Positions 6,197-12,153 of a DNA stretch of 12,153 bases are shown in pieces. Made by a program: the position numbers and the translations under genes. The stretch is from assembly GCA_964544865.1 (NCBI GenBank), contig CAZJDV010000079.1, positions 1 through 12,153 of the forward strand, given 5' to 3'. The notes under the pieces were generated by a model that saw only the letters and a list, made by a program, of their open reading frames with translations, made no database searches and was not told where the DNA came from. Origin of the DNA: CAZJDV01 sp964544865 (GTDB lineage: Bacteria; Chloroflexota; Dehalococcoidia; Lucifugimonadales; CAJWER01). The number at the start of each line of letters is the position of its first letter. Position 1 is the stretch's first letter.

Positions 6197-7361
6197 CTAT
6201 CGCCGCTCGGTATAGGCGCGCTTGGCCTTCTCCAAGGACTGCACGCGGAGCTCTCCCAGCATGTCTCTGTTCTCGACCGCGGCGGTGTGGGAGGCCGCGA
6301 GGCTGTCCAGGGAGCCCTGGAAGCGTGGCATGACGTAGCGGGCCAGCAGCTCGTAGCTGTGGAGCACCTGCTCCCTGGTACCCCACTCGGCGGCCTGGAT
6401 CAGCAGCCCGCCGAATCCGCCGCTGTCCTCGTCCATCCGCTCGATGGTGGCGATGAGGTCATCCGGAGTGCCGACGCACCACGCCCCGGCGTCCACCATC
6501 GCGTCGATCACTCTGTCCACCGGGCCGTCGAAGACGACGTCCTGGCCGAGGGTGTTCTCGAAGTAGGCGCGCCGGTAGTGTCCAGCCTTCTCGCGCGCCT
6601 GGTCGAAGGCCTCCTTGCGACTGTCAGCCAGGAACACGTGCGTCACCAGCCGCCACTCGCTTCGGTCCATCGTATTGCCGTGCTCGTCCGCCGTCTCCTC
6701 GGCGATCCTCCAGAAGTCACTCAGTCTCGTGGCGATTGAGCCTCTGAGGAGGACGCTGAGTGACAGGACCGCGGTGCCGTGTTTTCCAGCCAGGATCATT
6801 CCGGACGGCGTTCCTGCGGCGGCGACGGCGATGGGGAAGTGTGGCTGGCTATACGGCCTCAGATGCAGCCTGGCCTCTTTCAACGTGAACCAGTCCGACT
6901 CGTACGTGATGGGCTCCGTCTCCGTCAGCAGCCTCATGATGATGCCCAAGGCCTCGTCCATGCGGGGTCGCTGGGTGGAGAAGTCGATGCCCATCATATA
7001 TGCGTCGGTGACCAGGGCTCCCGGACCCACGCCCATCATGACCCGGCCCCTCGTGAGGTGGTCCAAGAGGACCATGCGATTGGCGACCATCAGGGGATGG
7101 TGATAGGGGAGGCTTCATCACGCCGGTGCCGAGCTTGATCCTCTGCGTGCGCTCGGCGGCCGTCGCGATGAAGACCTCCGGAGAGGCGATGGTCTCCCAG
7201 CCCGCGCTGTGGTGCTCGCCGATCCATGCCTCGTCGTAGCCGGGGTAGTCCAGCCACTGCACGAGCTCCAGGTCCCGCTCGAGGGCCAGGGTCGGGTTCT
7301 CGCCCAGAGGGTGGAACGGAGCCAGGAAGATCCCGAATTTCATCCGTTGGGGCAGCGCCAT
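6197..7361 (-). pseudogene. Luciferase-like flavin-dependent monooxygenase (limonene monooxygenase-like), frameshifted
   Basis: Member of the luciferase-like monooxygenase family, which uses reduced flavin and O2 to oxygenate small organics. The N-terminal part reads MKFGIFLAPFHPLGENPTL and later EAWIGEHHSAGWETIASPEVF, close to LimB-type limonene monooxygenases. The second frame continues from MVANRMVLLDHLTRGRVMMG and GVGPGALVTDAYMMGIDF to the C-terminus. The break is precise: deleting one T of the TT at 7114-7115 turns GVMKPPLSPSP into GVMSLPYHHPLMVA, the expected family sequence, and gives an uninterrupted 387-residue protein of normal length. This is therefore a single-base insertion, from recent inactivation or sequencing error. 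The ATG at 7361 follows a GGAAAGG motif. The gene has its own promoter at 7408-7436. Confidence 0.85.
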
Positions 7362-7407
7362 GTCTTTTTCCTTTCCAGTATCCGGCGTCGGCTTGCGGGT
7401 ATGCGGG

Positions 7408-7436
7408 ATTCTAGCACAGTGCTCTAGCGCGGACAA
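7408..7436 (-). promoter_or_regulatory. Sigma-70-type promoter of the monooxygenase gene with internal palindrome
   Basis: On the minus strand, TTGTCC (7436-7431) and TAGAAT (7413-7408) are separated by exactly 17 nt, giving a 4/6 match at -35 and 5/6 at -10. Transcription would begin near 7401, about 40 nt before the start codon. The spacer holds the palindrome AGCACAGTGCT (7413-7423), within the longer near-palindrome CTAGCACAGTGCTCTAG (7411-7427). A repressor bound there would block the promoter. Confidence 0.6.
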
Positions 7437-7462
7437 TCAGGCTTTCCGGGATGTCGCAATGG

Positions 7463-7512
7463 GATGAGAATGCTGCTCATCTAGGCCGTCTGGCTGCTTA
7501 CGCCAGACCGGC
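7463..7512. other. Tandem hairpins downstream of the glycosidase-like gene
   Basis: GATGAG (7463-7468) pairs with CTCATC (7476-7481). GCCGTCTGGC (7485-7494) pairs with GCCAGACCGGC (7502-7512) with one bulged base. They follow the stop of the upstream minus-strand operon and precede the monooxygenase promoter, so they may end the operon transcript. No U-tract is present. Confidence 0.4.
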
Positions 7513-7533
7513 GGAGATAGCAGGACGCTTACC

Positions 7534-9096
7534 TCACAGTGGATCGAAATAAGTCAGGTCGGCGCCGAAGTCGTCCATGGCCGCGACGGCATCGCCTCGC
7601 GTCTGGAATCGAATGGTCCGGGTGCGATGCTTCAGCTCGACGGTCCGGCCGGCCAGCGGGAATTCGAAGGTGAGCCAGCGGTTCACCGGCGGCTCGGCGA
7701 TGAAGGCGTACCCGTTTGTGATCCGGATGGGTGCGGTCACACCCTCTATCTTCAGCGAATCTTGCTCGACCCACTCGGGGATTCGGACGTGGAGCGGGGC
7801 TGGGCGTGTGACTCTGATCCTCATTGCGGAGTGGGTGTAGGGCGACTCAACCGCGATTTCTTGCGCCTCGTGTTCGAATAGCATGTTGACCCAATGACCG
7901 GCCTCGTCGCGGCGGGTCGCGGCGCGGAGCGCCTCGCAGAGCGAGCCGACGGCGCCGCCTACGATGTCCATGTTGAACTTGATGCGCGGCGCGCCGATTG
8001 GCTCGTGTCCGTAGGGCGCGGGGAACCCGAACGCGCCACGCAGCCGGCCGGCGACGTCGCTCATGCCGTCCATGCCCTCGACGTTCGGCGCCTCCTCTAT
8101 GAACGATACGTCTCGGAGCTGCGACGGCAGGATGTGGCTGCGCAGGATACGCTCCGCGTCGCCGTAACAGTCTGTGTAACCCCACCGGCCGAGAATCAAC
8201 GCCGTCTCCAGGATGTCGCCGCTGTTGTTGACCTCCCCTCTGTCCGGGTCCGCGCCGGGACTTGCGCTCTCGATCACCCAGCCGAGCTGATCGCGAATCT
8301 TCCAGAGCCCGTTGTCGTAGAACGCTTTCACCCTCGACATCGACACCGAGTCCGACGTCAGGTCGGCGAGCTGCGCCAGGCCCGACATCACGCAGGTCGT
8401 CGAATGGGTGTGCGGCCCGAACGTCTCGCGGTCGTGGATGCCCTCATCTCCGAAACTCTCGGCCGTCGCCTTCTCCGCGAGAGTGATCGCCAACTCCAGC
8501 GCCGGGCCGTAGCCGGTCGCGCGGAAGTATTTGACCAGCGGGCCTATTGCGCGGCCGAGCCCCTGGAGGTAGTACTCGTTTGGGGCGATTTCGACGCTGT
8601 GTTCGCGCTTTAGCCGCTCGCCATCCCACTCGCGCTCGGGTTCCCAAAGGTCGGAGATGGCGGCAATGCTGGCCTCGGCAAGCTCGCGAGCCATCTCCGA
8701 GCCGCGGTACTTGACCAGGGCGTATAGGGCATGGAAACCTTCGCGAACGTTGTGTGCGAGGAAGTTGACGAGCGGTCCGCCCCTTTCCGTGCGGTTCAGT
8801 GGAAGGGCCACCGGCCCGCCGTACGACAGGAAAGCCGCACGCTCATGCTTCTCCACGGCGTCCTCGTCGATCGCAATGCTCGCCGCGTCCTCCGCGTTCA
8901 AGAGGGCATTGAGGTGGCGGCCGGGCACGTGCGCCTCGGACAGGTGGGGGCTGAAGTCCATTCTGGCTTCTGGGCGGACCACGACGTCGAAGAAGGGCAC
9001 GTCGTTGTCGTCTGCATCGAACGCATTGCTCATCGCCCGGCACCCGAGCCGGATGGCATCGACAATGTCAGTGGTGTTGACATCGCTGAGCTTCAT
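7534..9096 (-). CDS. Six-hairpin glycosidase-like protein (GH127/DUF1680-like architecture)
   Basis: A 520-residue protein that looks like an (alpha/alpha)6-barrel carbohydrate-active enzyme followed by a beta-sandwich. The helical part (about 1-400) includes GRHLNALLNAED, FHALYALVKYRG, a HTHSTTCVMSGLAQLADLT stretch and NNSGDILETALILGRWGYTD followed by AERILRSHILPSQLRD. This layout resembles beta-L-arabinofuranosidase-like (GH127) proteins. The C-terminal part (about 410-520) has LHVRIPEWVEQDSLKIEGV, as in the GH127 beta-sandwich. I could not map the GH127 zinc-binding Cys/Glu set with confidence, so activity is unproven and it may be an unclassified relative. No signal peptide is seen, suggesting a cytoplasmic role on small glycosides. 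It begins 29 nt after the Gfo/Idh gene with a GAGGTGGGG ribosome binding site, so the two are probably cotranscribed. Confidence 0.75.
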   Translation of the reverse strand: MKLSDVNTTDIVDAIRLGCRAMSNAFDADDNDVPFFDVVVRPEARMDFSPHLSEAHVPGRHLNALLNAEDAASIAIDEDAVEKHERAAFLSYGGPVALPLNRTERGGPLVNFLAHNVREGFHALYALVKYRGSEMARELAEASIAAISDLWEPEREWDGERLKREHSVEIAPNEYYLQGLGRAIGPLVKYFRATGYGPALELAITLAEKATAESFGDEGIHDRETFGPHTHSTTCVMSGLAQLADLTSDSVSMSRVKAFYDNGLWKIRDQLGWVIESASPGADPDRGEVNNSGDILETALILGRWGYTDCYGDAERILRSHILPSQLRDVSFIEEAPNVEGMDGMSDVAGRLRGAFGFPAPYGHEPIGAPRIKFNMDIVGGAVGSLCEALRAATRRDEAGHWVNMLFEHEAQEIAVESPYTHSAMRIRVTRPAPLHVRIPEWVEQDSLKIEGVTAPIRITNGYAFIAEPPVNRWLTFEFPLAGRTVELKHRTRTIRFQTRGDAVAAMDDFGADLTYFDPL

Positions 9097-9125
9097 AAGG
9101 CCCCACCTCTGAGAGACCAGCCAGA

Positions 9126-10187
9126 TTACCAGCTCGAGACGAACCGGCCTCGGTTGGGGACCGGCGGGTTTACCACGGTCCCGCCATTCAAATGTGACTC
9201 GTATATCCCAAACCCGATCTCCGTCCCGATCATCGTGGCCCTGAGATTGCTCACACCGGGCTTGCCCGTCTTGATGGCATCTGCGAGCTCGCGGATCTTG
9301 CGCTCCGTCCCGCTCCAGTGATCAATGGCCGGGACCGGCAAGGGATCGTAGAAGCGAGTTCCGGCGTCCCTCTTGCGCACGGCAAGGGACTCTCCGTCGT
9401 TCAGCAGACGAATCACGCCCTCCTCGCAGACCAGCTCGAACTCCAGCCCCAGACCCGTACCGGCGATGTGGAGCCTGGCGCCGTTGGAGAACTCGACCAG
9501 CGCCGAGCGTATCGGGGTGTCCCGAACGAACCGCATGTTGGTCGTGTCGCCCTCCGCGCTGTGCGTTTCTTCCAGTGTCCCGCGAATCGAGACCGGGTCC
9601 GGATCGCCGAGCAGATACAGCATGGTGTCCAGATAGTGCCCACCGACACTGTTGCCTGAAAAGCCGATGACGGCGACGAGAGCGCCAAGCGTCCCGCCCG
9701 CCGCCAGCTGCCGCGCCTGGCGATAGACGGCCCAGTTGCGGCGCATGGGGCCGAATTCCAGAAACACGCCGTTCCGCTCGAATGCGTCCTTGATGGCGTC
9801 CGCCTCTTCCAGACTGCAACAGAGCGGCTTCTCCGCGTACATGCCCTTCACACCGTGCTCCGCGCCGTATATCATCGGCTCGGCGTGCTGCTCCGGGCGG
9901 GTTCCTATGCTCAGAATATCGAGTTGCTCCGTGTCGATCATCTCCCGAAAATCGGTGTAGCCCCGGGGAACTCCCCAGCGTTCCTGGAACGACGCGAGCT
10001 TGTCTTCGGCGATGTCACATGCAGCCACCATCTCCACCTCCTCGACAACCTTGTAGGCCGCGGCGTGGCTGTGTGGCAGCCTGATACCTCCGCGATGGAT
10101 ACCTCCGCGATGGCGGCCCTGTACCTCGTCCTCAATAGTGCTTGTCATCCGGCCGCACCCGATAACCCCAACCCTGAGCTTGTCCAT
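9126..10187 (-). CDS. Gfo/Idh/MocA family NAD(P)-dependent oxidoreductase
   Basis: A 353-residue sugar or inositol dehydrogenase-type protein. The Rossmann nucleotide-binding loop is VGVIGCGRM (6-14). The family Lys is Lys120 in AEKPL, and His184/Asp187 in GGHYLDTMLYLLG are the likely catalytic-site residues of the C-terminal alpha/beta domain. The enzyme would oxidise or reduce a hydroxyl of a sugar, polyol or derivative with NAD(P). The loop between the first strand and helix is extended (about 15-45, STIEDE to SHAAAY). It contains a repeated HRGGI (26-30, 31-35) created by a 15-bp DNA duplication. It is the first gene of a two-gene operon with the glycosidase-like protein, which suggests a sugar-processing pair. 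The start is supported by AAGGAG (10199-10194) 6 nt before the ATG. Confidence 0.9.
   Translation of the reverse strand: MDKLRVGVIGCGRMTSTIEDEVQGRHRGGIHRGGIRLPHSHAAAYKVVEEVEMVAACDIAEDKLASFQERWGVPRGYTDFREMIDTEQLDILSIGTRPEQHAEPMIYGAEHGVKGMYAEKPLCCSLEEADAIKDAFERNGVFLEFGPMRRNWAVYRQARQLAAGGTLGALVAVIGFSGNSVGGHYLDTMLYLLGDPDPVSIRGTLEETHSAEGDTTNMRFVRDTPIRSALVEFSNGARLHIAGTGLGLEFELVCEEGVIRLLNDGESLAVRKRDAGTRFYDPLPVPAIDHWSGTERKIRELADAIKTGKPGVSNLRATMIGTEIGFGIYESHLNGGTVVNPPVPNRGRFVSSW
10084..10113. repeat. 15-bp exact tandem duplication inside the Gfo/Idh gene
   Basis: ATACCTCCGCGATGG occurs twice back to back (10084-10098 and 10099-10113). It is in frame and adds five residues (HRGGI) next to the nucleotide-binding loop. 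It looks like a recent slippage product. Confidence 0.9.
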
Positions 10188-10203
10188 TCTTCTCTCCTTC
10201 CCC

Positions 10204-10221
10204 GCCGGCCTAGGGGCCGGC
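10204..10221 (-). promoter_or_regulatory. Leader hairpin next to the Gfo/Idh ribosome binding site
   Basis: GCCGGCC and GGCCGGC form a 7-bp all-GC stem with a 4-nt loop. It starts 4 nt upstream of the AAGGAG ribosome binding site in the transcript. It could affect mRNA stability or ribosome access. Confidence 0.45.
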
Positions 10222-10277
10222 CAGCTAGACCGCGTCGCTTATTCCGCTATTGACTCTGACCGGCGTTCGATGGTCTC

Positions 10278-10306
10278 ATTGTCCATAGCGGCGTCCCATG
10301 TGTCAA
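10278..10306 (-). promoter_or_regulatory. Sigma-70-type promoter of the Gfo/Idh-glycosidase operon
   Basis: On the minus strand, a perfect TTGACA (10306-10301) is followed after exactly 17 nt by GACAAT (10283-10278), a 4/6 match to the -10 consensus. The predicted start of transcription is near 10271, leaving a leader of about 84 nt. Confidence 0.6.
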
Positions 10307-10478
10307 TCAGCCCCATCAGACTAGCGGTCGTGGGCGGCAGCCTGGTTGGAAGAAGACGCGCGGACCGGCCGGGGCGGCGCTCGGTCGCTCTCAGTTGTGC
10401 TGGCAGCGCAGGAATTAATTCGACGTCAGGCTCCAGGCGTGCATGCTGAGTTGCAGTGCTAAAGGCCCCGCTCTACGC

Positions 10479-10484
10479 AGGAGG
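10479..10484 (+). promoter_or_regulatory. Ribosome binding site deciding the dioxygenase start
   Basis: AGGAGG overlaps the in-frame GTG at 10484, so that codon cannot be the start it serves. The next in-frame start is ATG at 10496, 11 nt after the motif. Confidence 0.6.
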
Positions 10485-10495
10485 TGGACAATACC

Positions 10496-11287
10496 ATGAT
10501 CCTCGACGATTCCCAGATCGCAGAGTTCGATGAGCGGGGCTATCTGTTCTTTCCAGGCCTATTGGGCGGCGATGAAGCAGCGGTCCTACAAAGGGCGGTG
10601 CCGGATATCCTGAGCCGACGGGGACCGGAGGTGGTCCGTGAGAAAGACGATCCCCCGGCGGTGAGGCTGGCGTTTGGGGCGCATGTGTATTCGGCCCCAT
10701 TCCAGTGTCTCTCGACGCTCCCACGGCTGTTGGAGCCCGTCCGCCAACTGTTGAGGGACGATGTGCATCTCCATCAGAGCCGCTTGAACCCCAAGCCGGG
10801 TTTCGGACAGGGCGGGGCGTGGGACTGGCATCAGGACTATCCGCCCTGGCATCTGATCGACGGCATGCCTGAACCGAGATGCGTGATGGCGTCGATCTTC
10901 ATCGACGATTGCACGGCGGTCACGTCGCCCCTCCGGGTCATTCCTGGCTCCCAGCGGCATGGTCTTCTCGACTCCAAGCTCCATGAGGATGCGAAGGGGA
11001 GAGGGTATGCCCTGCATCACATCGACAACGCCGTTCTGGAACGGCTGAGCGAAGAGAGCGGGATCGAGCCGCTGATCGGACCAGCAGGGTCTGTCGCTTT
11101 CGTCGACTGCAATGTGGTGCACGGGTCGGCCAACAACGTCTCGCCGTGGCGGCGGGCGATCATGTACTTGAACTACAACGCCGCCGGCAACGCCTGCACC
11201 GGCGCAGAGCGTCCCTGGTATCAAAACAATCGTGACTTTACGCCGCTGCAGCCCTTCGATGACGGGTGTCTGAAGACTCTTGCGTAA
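10496..11287 (+). CDS. PhyH/EctD-like Fe(II)/2-oxoglutarate-dependent dioxygenase
   Basis: A 263-residue non-haem iron oxygenase of the phytanoyl-CoA dioxygenase family, which hydroxylates a substrate while decarboxylating 2-oxoglutarate. The iron triad is His112-x-Asp114 in DWHQDYPPWH and His209 in CNVVHGSANN. Arg219 or Arg220 is the likely 2-oxoglutarate contact. The stretch HLHQSRLNPKPGFG, then WDWHQDYPPWHLIDGMPE and later VIPGSQRHG, matches the ectoine hydroxylase branch in layout. However, Tyr-Pro-Pro replaces the Phe-Glu-Thr usually seen there, and no ectoine synthesis genes are nearby, so the substrate is open. Start at ATG 10496, set by AGGAGG. An amidohydrolase 5' fragment follows 12 nt later, suggesting a former operon. 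Confidence 0.88.
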   Translation: MILDDSQIAEFDERGYLFFPGLLGGDEAAVLQRAVPDILSRRGPEVVREKDDPPAVRLAFGAHVYSAPFQCLSTLPRLLEPVRQLLRDDVHLHQSRLNPKPGFGQGGAWDWHQDYPPWHLIDGMPEPRCVMASIFIDDCTAVTSPLRVIPGSQRHGLLDSKLHEDAKGRGYALHHIDNAVLERLSEESGIEPLIGPAGSVAFVDCNVVHGSANNVSPWRRAIMYLNYNAAGNACTGAERPWYQNNRDFTPLQPFDDGCLKTLA

Positions 11288-11299
11288 GGAGGCGAATAT

Positions 11300-11638
11300 A
11301 TGTCGATGGCTGACTCGAGCCCGGCGACGATGAATGAAGACCCTGCCCCGCTCTACTTCGACTCTTACGCCATCGTCGGACCACGGGGAAGGAAGGATTT
11401 TCGCGAGCTGTGTCGCACCGAGGACCTTCTGGCCGAACCGAAGCCCGTAGCTTGCGGTGTTCAGCCAGTAGGTCGGACCCTCCGCCCAGTCTCCCTCCGG
11501 AGGAACATGATCGAAGACATCAGGCAGTCGGCCAGTGACCCTTCGAGCACGGCCCTGAGCTCCGGGACGTCGTCCCTGCACGCGAGTGCGCCCATGCCCG
11601 ACTCGCCGCAGCACATCATCTTCCAGTTGAAGTGGTAG
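11300..11638 (+). pseudogene. 5' fragment of an amidohydrolase-like gene running into antisense sequence
   Basis: The start is genuine: AAGGAGG lies 7 nt before the ATG, and the first 46 residues look real. The segment LYFDSYAIVGPRGRKDFREL and TEDLLAE resembles the first strand and helix of metal-dependent amidohydrolase-2 (TIM-barrel) proteins. From about residue 47 (near 11438) the frame reads the antisense of a heparinase-like gene until a chance stop, giving 112 aa. The barrel and all later metal ligands are absent, so the product is non-functional. The family call rests on a short stretch and is tentative. Probably once cotranscribed with the dioxygenase. Confidence 0.55.
11428..11440. 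other. Junction joining two 3'-truncated convergent genes
   Basis: The amidohydrolase-like frame (+ strand) loses its family character after LLAE at 11437. The heparinase-like frame (minus strand) loses its own after SYGLRFG at about 11432. The coincidence marks a breakpoint, either genomic or from assembly. Confidence 0.55.
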
Positions 11639-12123
11639 GAGGGCTCGGCCCAAAACTCGTCCTGCCTTGTCCAGGTCTCCAGAAACCTGGCCATAAGGTC
11701 TTGGCCCATCCGTTCCGAAATCGACTGCACGGCGGCTTTCTACCAGAACCCGGCGCACAAATCGAGCGTCATTCCGACGAGGGCGGCGCTGTTGGGTATC
11801 GCGTGATGGCATCGCATGTCCCGGCGCTCGGGAGGGGCCCACCGCCGGGTCGGAAAGCTGAAGTAGGACTCGATGGCCTCCAACGCCCGCATGGCGGATC
11901 GCTCCTCCTCCAGCACGAGGGCCGAGGTCGCCAGGGGCTTGAGCACCGCGCGAAAATGAGTATACATATAGGAGTCTTCGACGCCGGGGCGAAATAGGTC
12001 CTTGGAGGCGGCCCGCGCCCGTTCGGCCAAGTCATCCACCAGCCCCGGAATCGAGCGCGCCCGGTCCCTTACCCCGGCAATGTCACCGGGCTCCAACAGG
12101 AGTGGCGGCTGGGCTTGATCCAT
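11432..12123 (-). pseudogene. Heparinase II/III-like polysaccharide lyase remnant
   Basis: The minus strand codes for the N-terminal alpha-helical toroid of a heparinase II/III-type lyase. FNWKMMCCGESGMGALA and, in the next frame, HVPPEGDWAEGPTYWLNTAS are the family's helical-barrel motifs (NW...GALA and GGW.EGP.YW). Three lesions are visible: an in-frame TAG after AGFW (11740-11742); a one-base loss near 11520, between ADCL and DVFDHV; and a missing C-terminal beta-sandwich beyond about 11432. The ATG at 12123 is a possible start, but the frame stays open to the window edge and no ribosome binding site is seen, so the gene may begin outside. Such lyases depolymerise uronate-containing polysaccharides; this copy cannot. 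Confidence 0.72.
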
Positions 12124-12153
12124 AGCGACCGTAGCGGTCTTCAGCTTGCCGAT

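Larger units (their letters stand above)
10188..10495. other. Divergent intergenic region between Gfo/Idh and dioxygenase genes
   Basis: No gene is visible in these 308 bases. The left half carries the minus-strand promoter and leader hairpin. The right half ends in the dioxygenase ribosome binding site. A plus-strand promoter must lie here; TTGTGC at 10395-10400 followed by an AT-rich GGAATTAATTC is a weak candidate with poor spacing. Confidence 0.5.

Noticed and set aside
4970..11440. One inversion explaining both truncated-gene junctions
   Set aside because: Flipping the segment between them would join amidohydrolase to epimerase and heparinase to the serine hydrolase, so it does not restore any gene.
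10586..11842. Long minus-strand open frame (418 codons) opposite the dioxygenase
   Set aside because: Most of it is antisense to a dioxygenase with clear catalytic motifs. Only the short stretch near 11430-11520 is real coding sequence, belonging to the heparinase remnant.
1..12153. CRISPR arrays, insertion sequences, tRNA or rRNA genes
   Set aside because: I saw no regularly spaced direct repeats, transposase motifs, terminal inverted repeats or recognisable tRNA/rRNA sequence. The only direct repeat noted is the 15-bp pair at 10084-10113.

Overview
This is a GC-rich bacterial window dominated by small-molecule catabolism genes. It contains a split B12-dependent acyl-CoA mutase, a PaaK-type acyl-CoA ligase, a luciferase-like flavin monooxygenase, a Gfo/Idh/MocA dehydrogenase, a PhyH-type dioxygenase, and remnants of epimerase, heparinase and amidohydrolase genes. 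This mix resembles environmental Chloroflexota of the SAR202 / Dehalococcoidia type, which are rich in such oxidative enzymes. That assignment is inference from gene content; the window holds no rRNA, tRNA or other phylogenetic marker.

Region 1 (about 178-4475, + strand) is intact: mutase large subunit, B12-binding small subunit, acyl-CoA ligase and a small cupin. The large subunit carries Ile and Gln at the two positions that are Tyr and Arg in methylmalonyl-CoA mutase, plus an Asp matching the third characteristic residue of 2-hydroxyisobutyryl-CoA mutase. The simplest reading is an hcmA-hcmB-hcl-like cluster: the ligase activates 2-hydroxyisobutyrate (or a similar branched 2-hydroxyacid) to its CoA thioester, and the mutase rearranges it to a linear 3-hydroxyacyl-CoA. 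No MeaB/MeaH-type G-protein chaperone or 3-hydroxyacyl-CoA dehydrogenase is present here.

Region 2 (4477-6080) holds a terminator-like hairpin, a 5'-truncated and frameshifted SDR epimerase on the minus strand, and a membrane-anchored class C beta-lactamase-like serine hydrolase on the plus strand. The last two abut at about 4970-5000, a recombination or assembly junction.

Region 3 (6197-10306, minus strand) is transcribed leftward. A near-consensus promoter at 10278-10306 drives a Gfo/Idh/MocA oxidoreductase and a six-hairpin glycosidase-like protein. A second promoter at 7408-7436, with a palindrome between its -10 and -35, drives a limonene-monooxygenase-like flavoprotein gene broken by one extra nucleotide.

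Region 4 (10496-12153) has an EctD-like PhyH dioxygenase followed by the 5' end of an amidohydrolase gene (+ strand). At about 11430-11440 this runs into a 3'-truncated heparinase II/III-like gene on the minus strand, which also has an in-frame TAG and a frameshift. The mutase cluster is therefore clean, while the flanking accessory genes show repeated lesions, either real decay or draft-assembly error.
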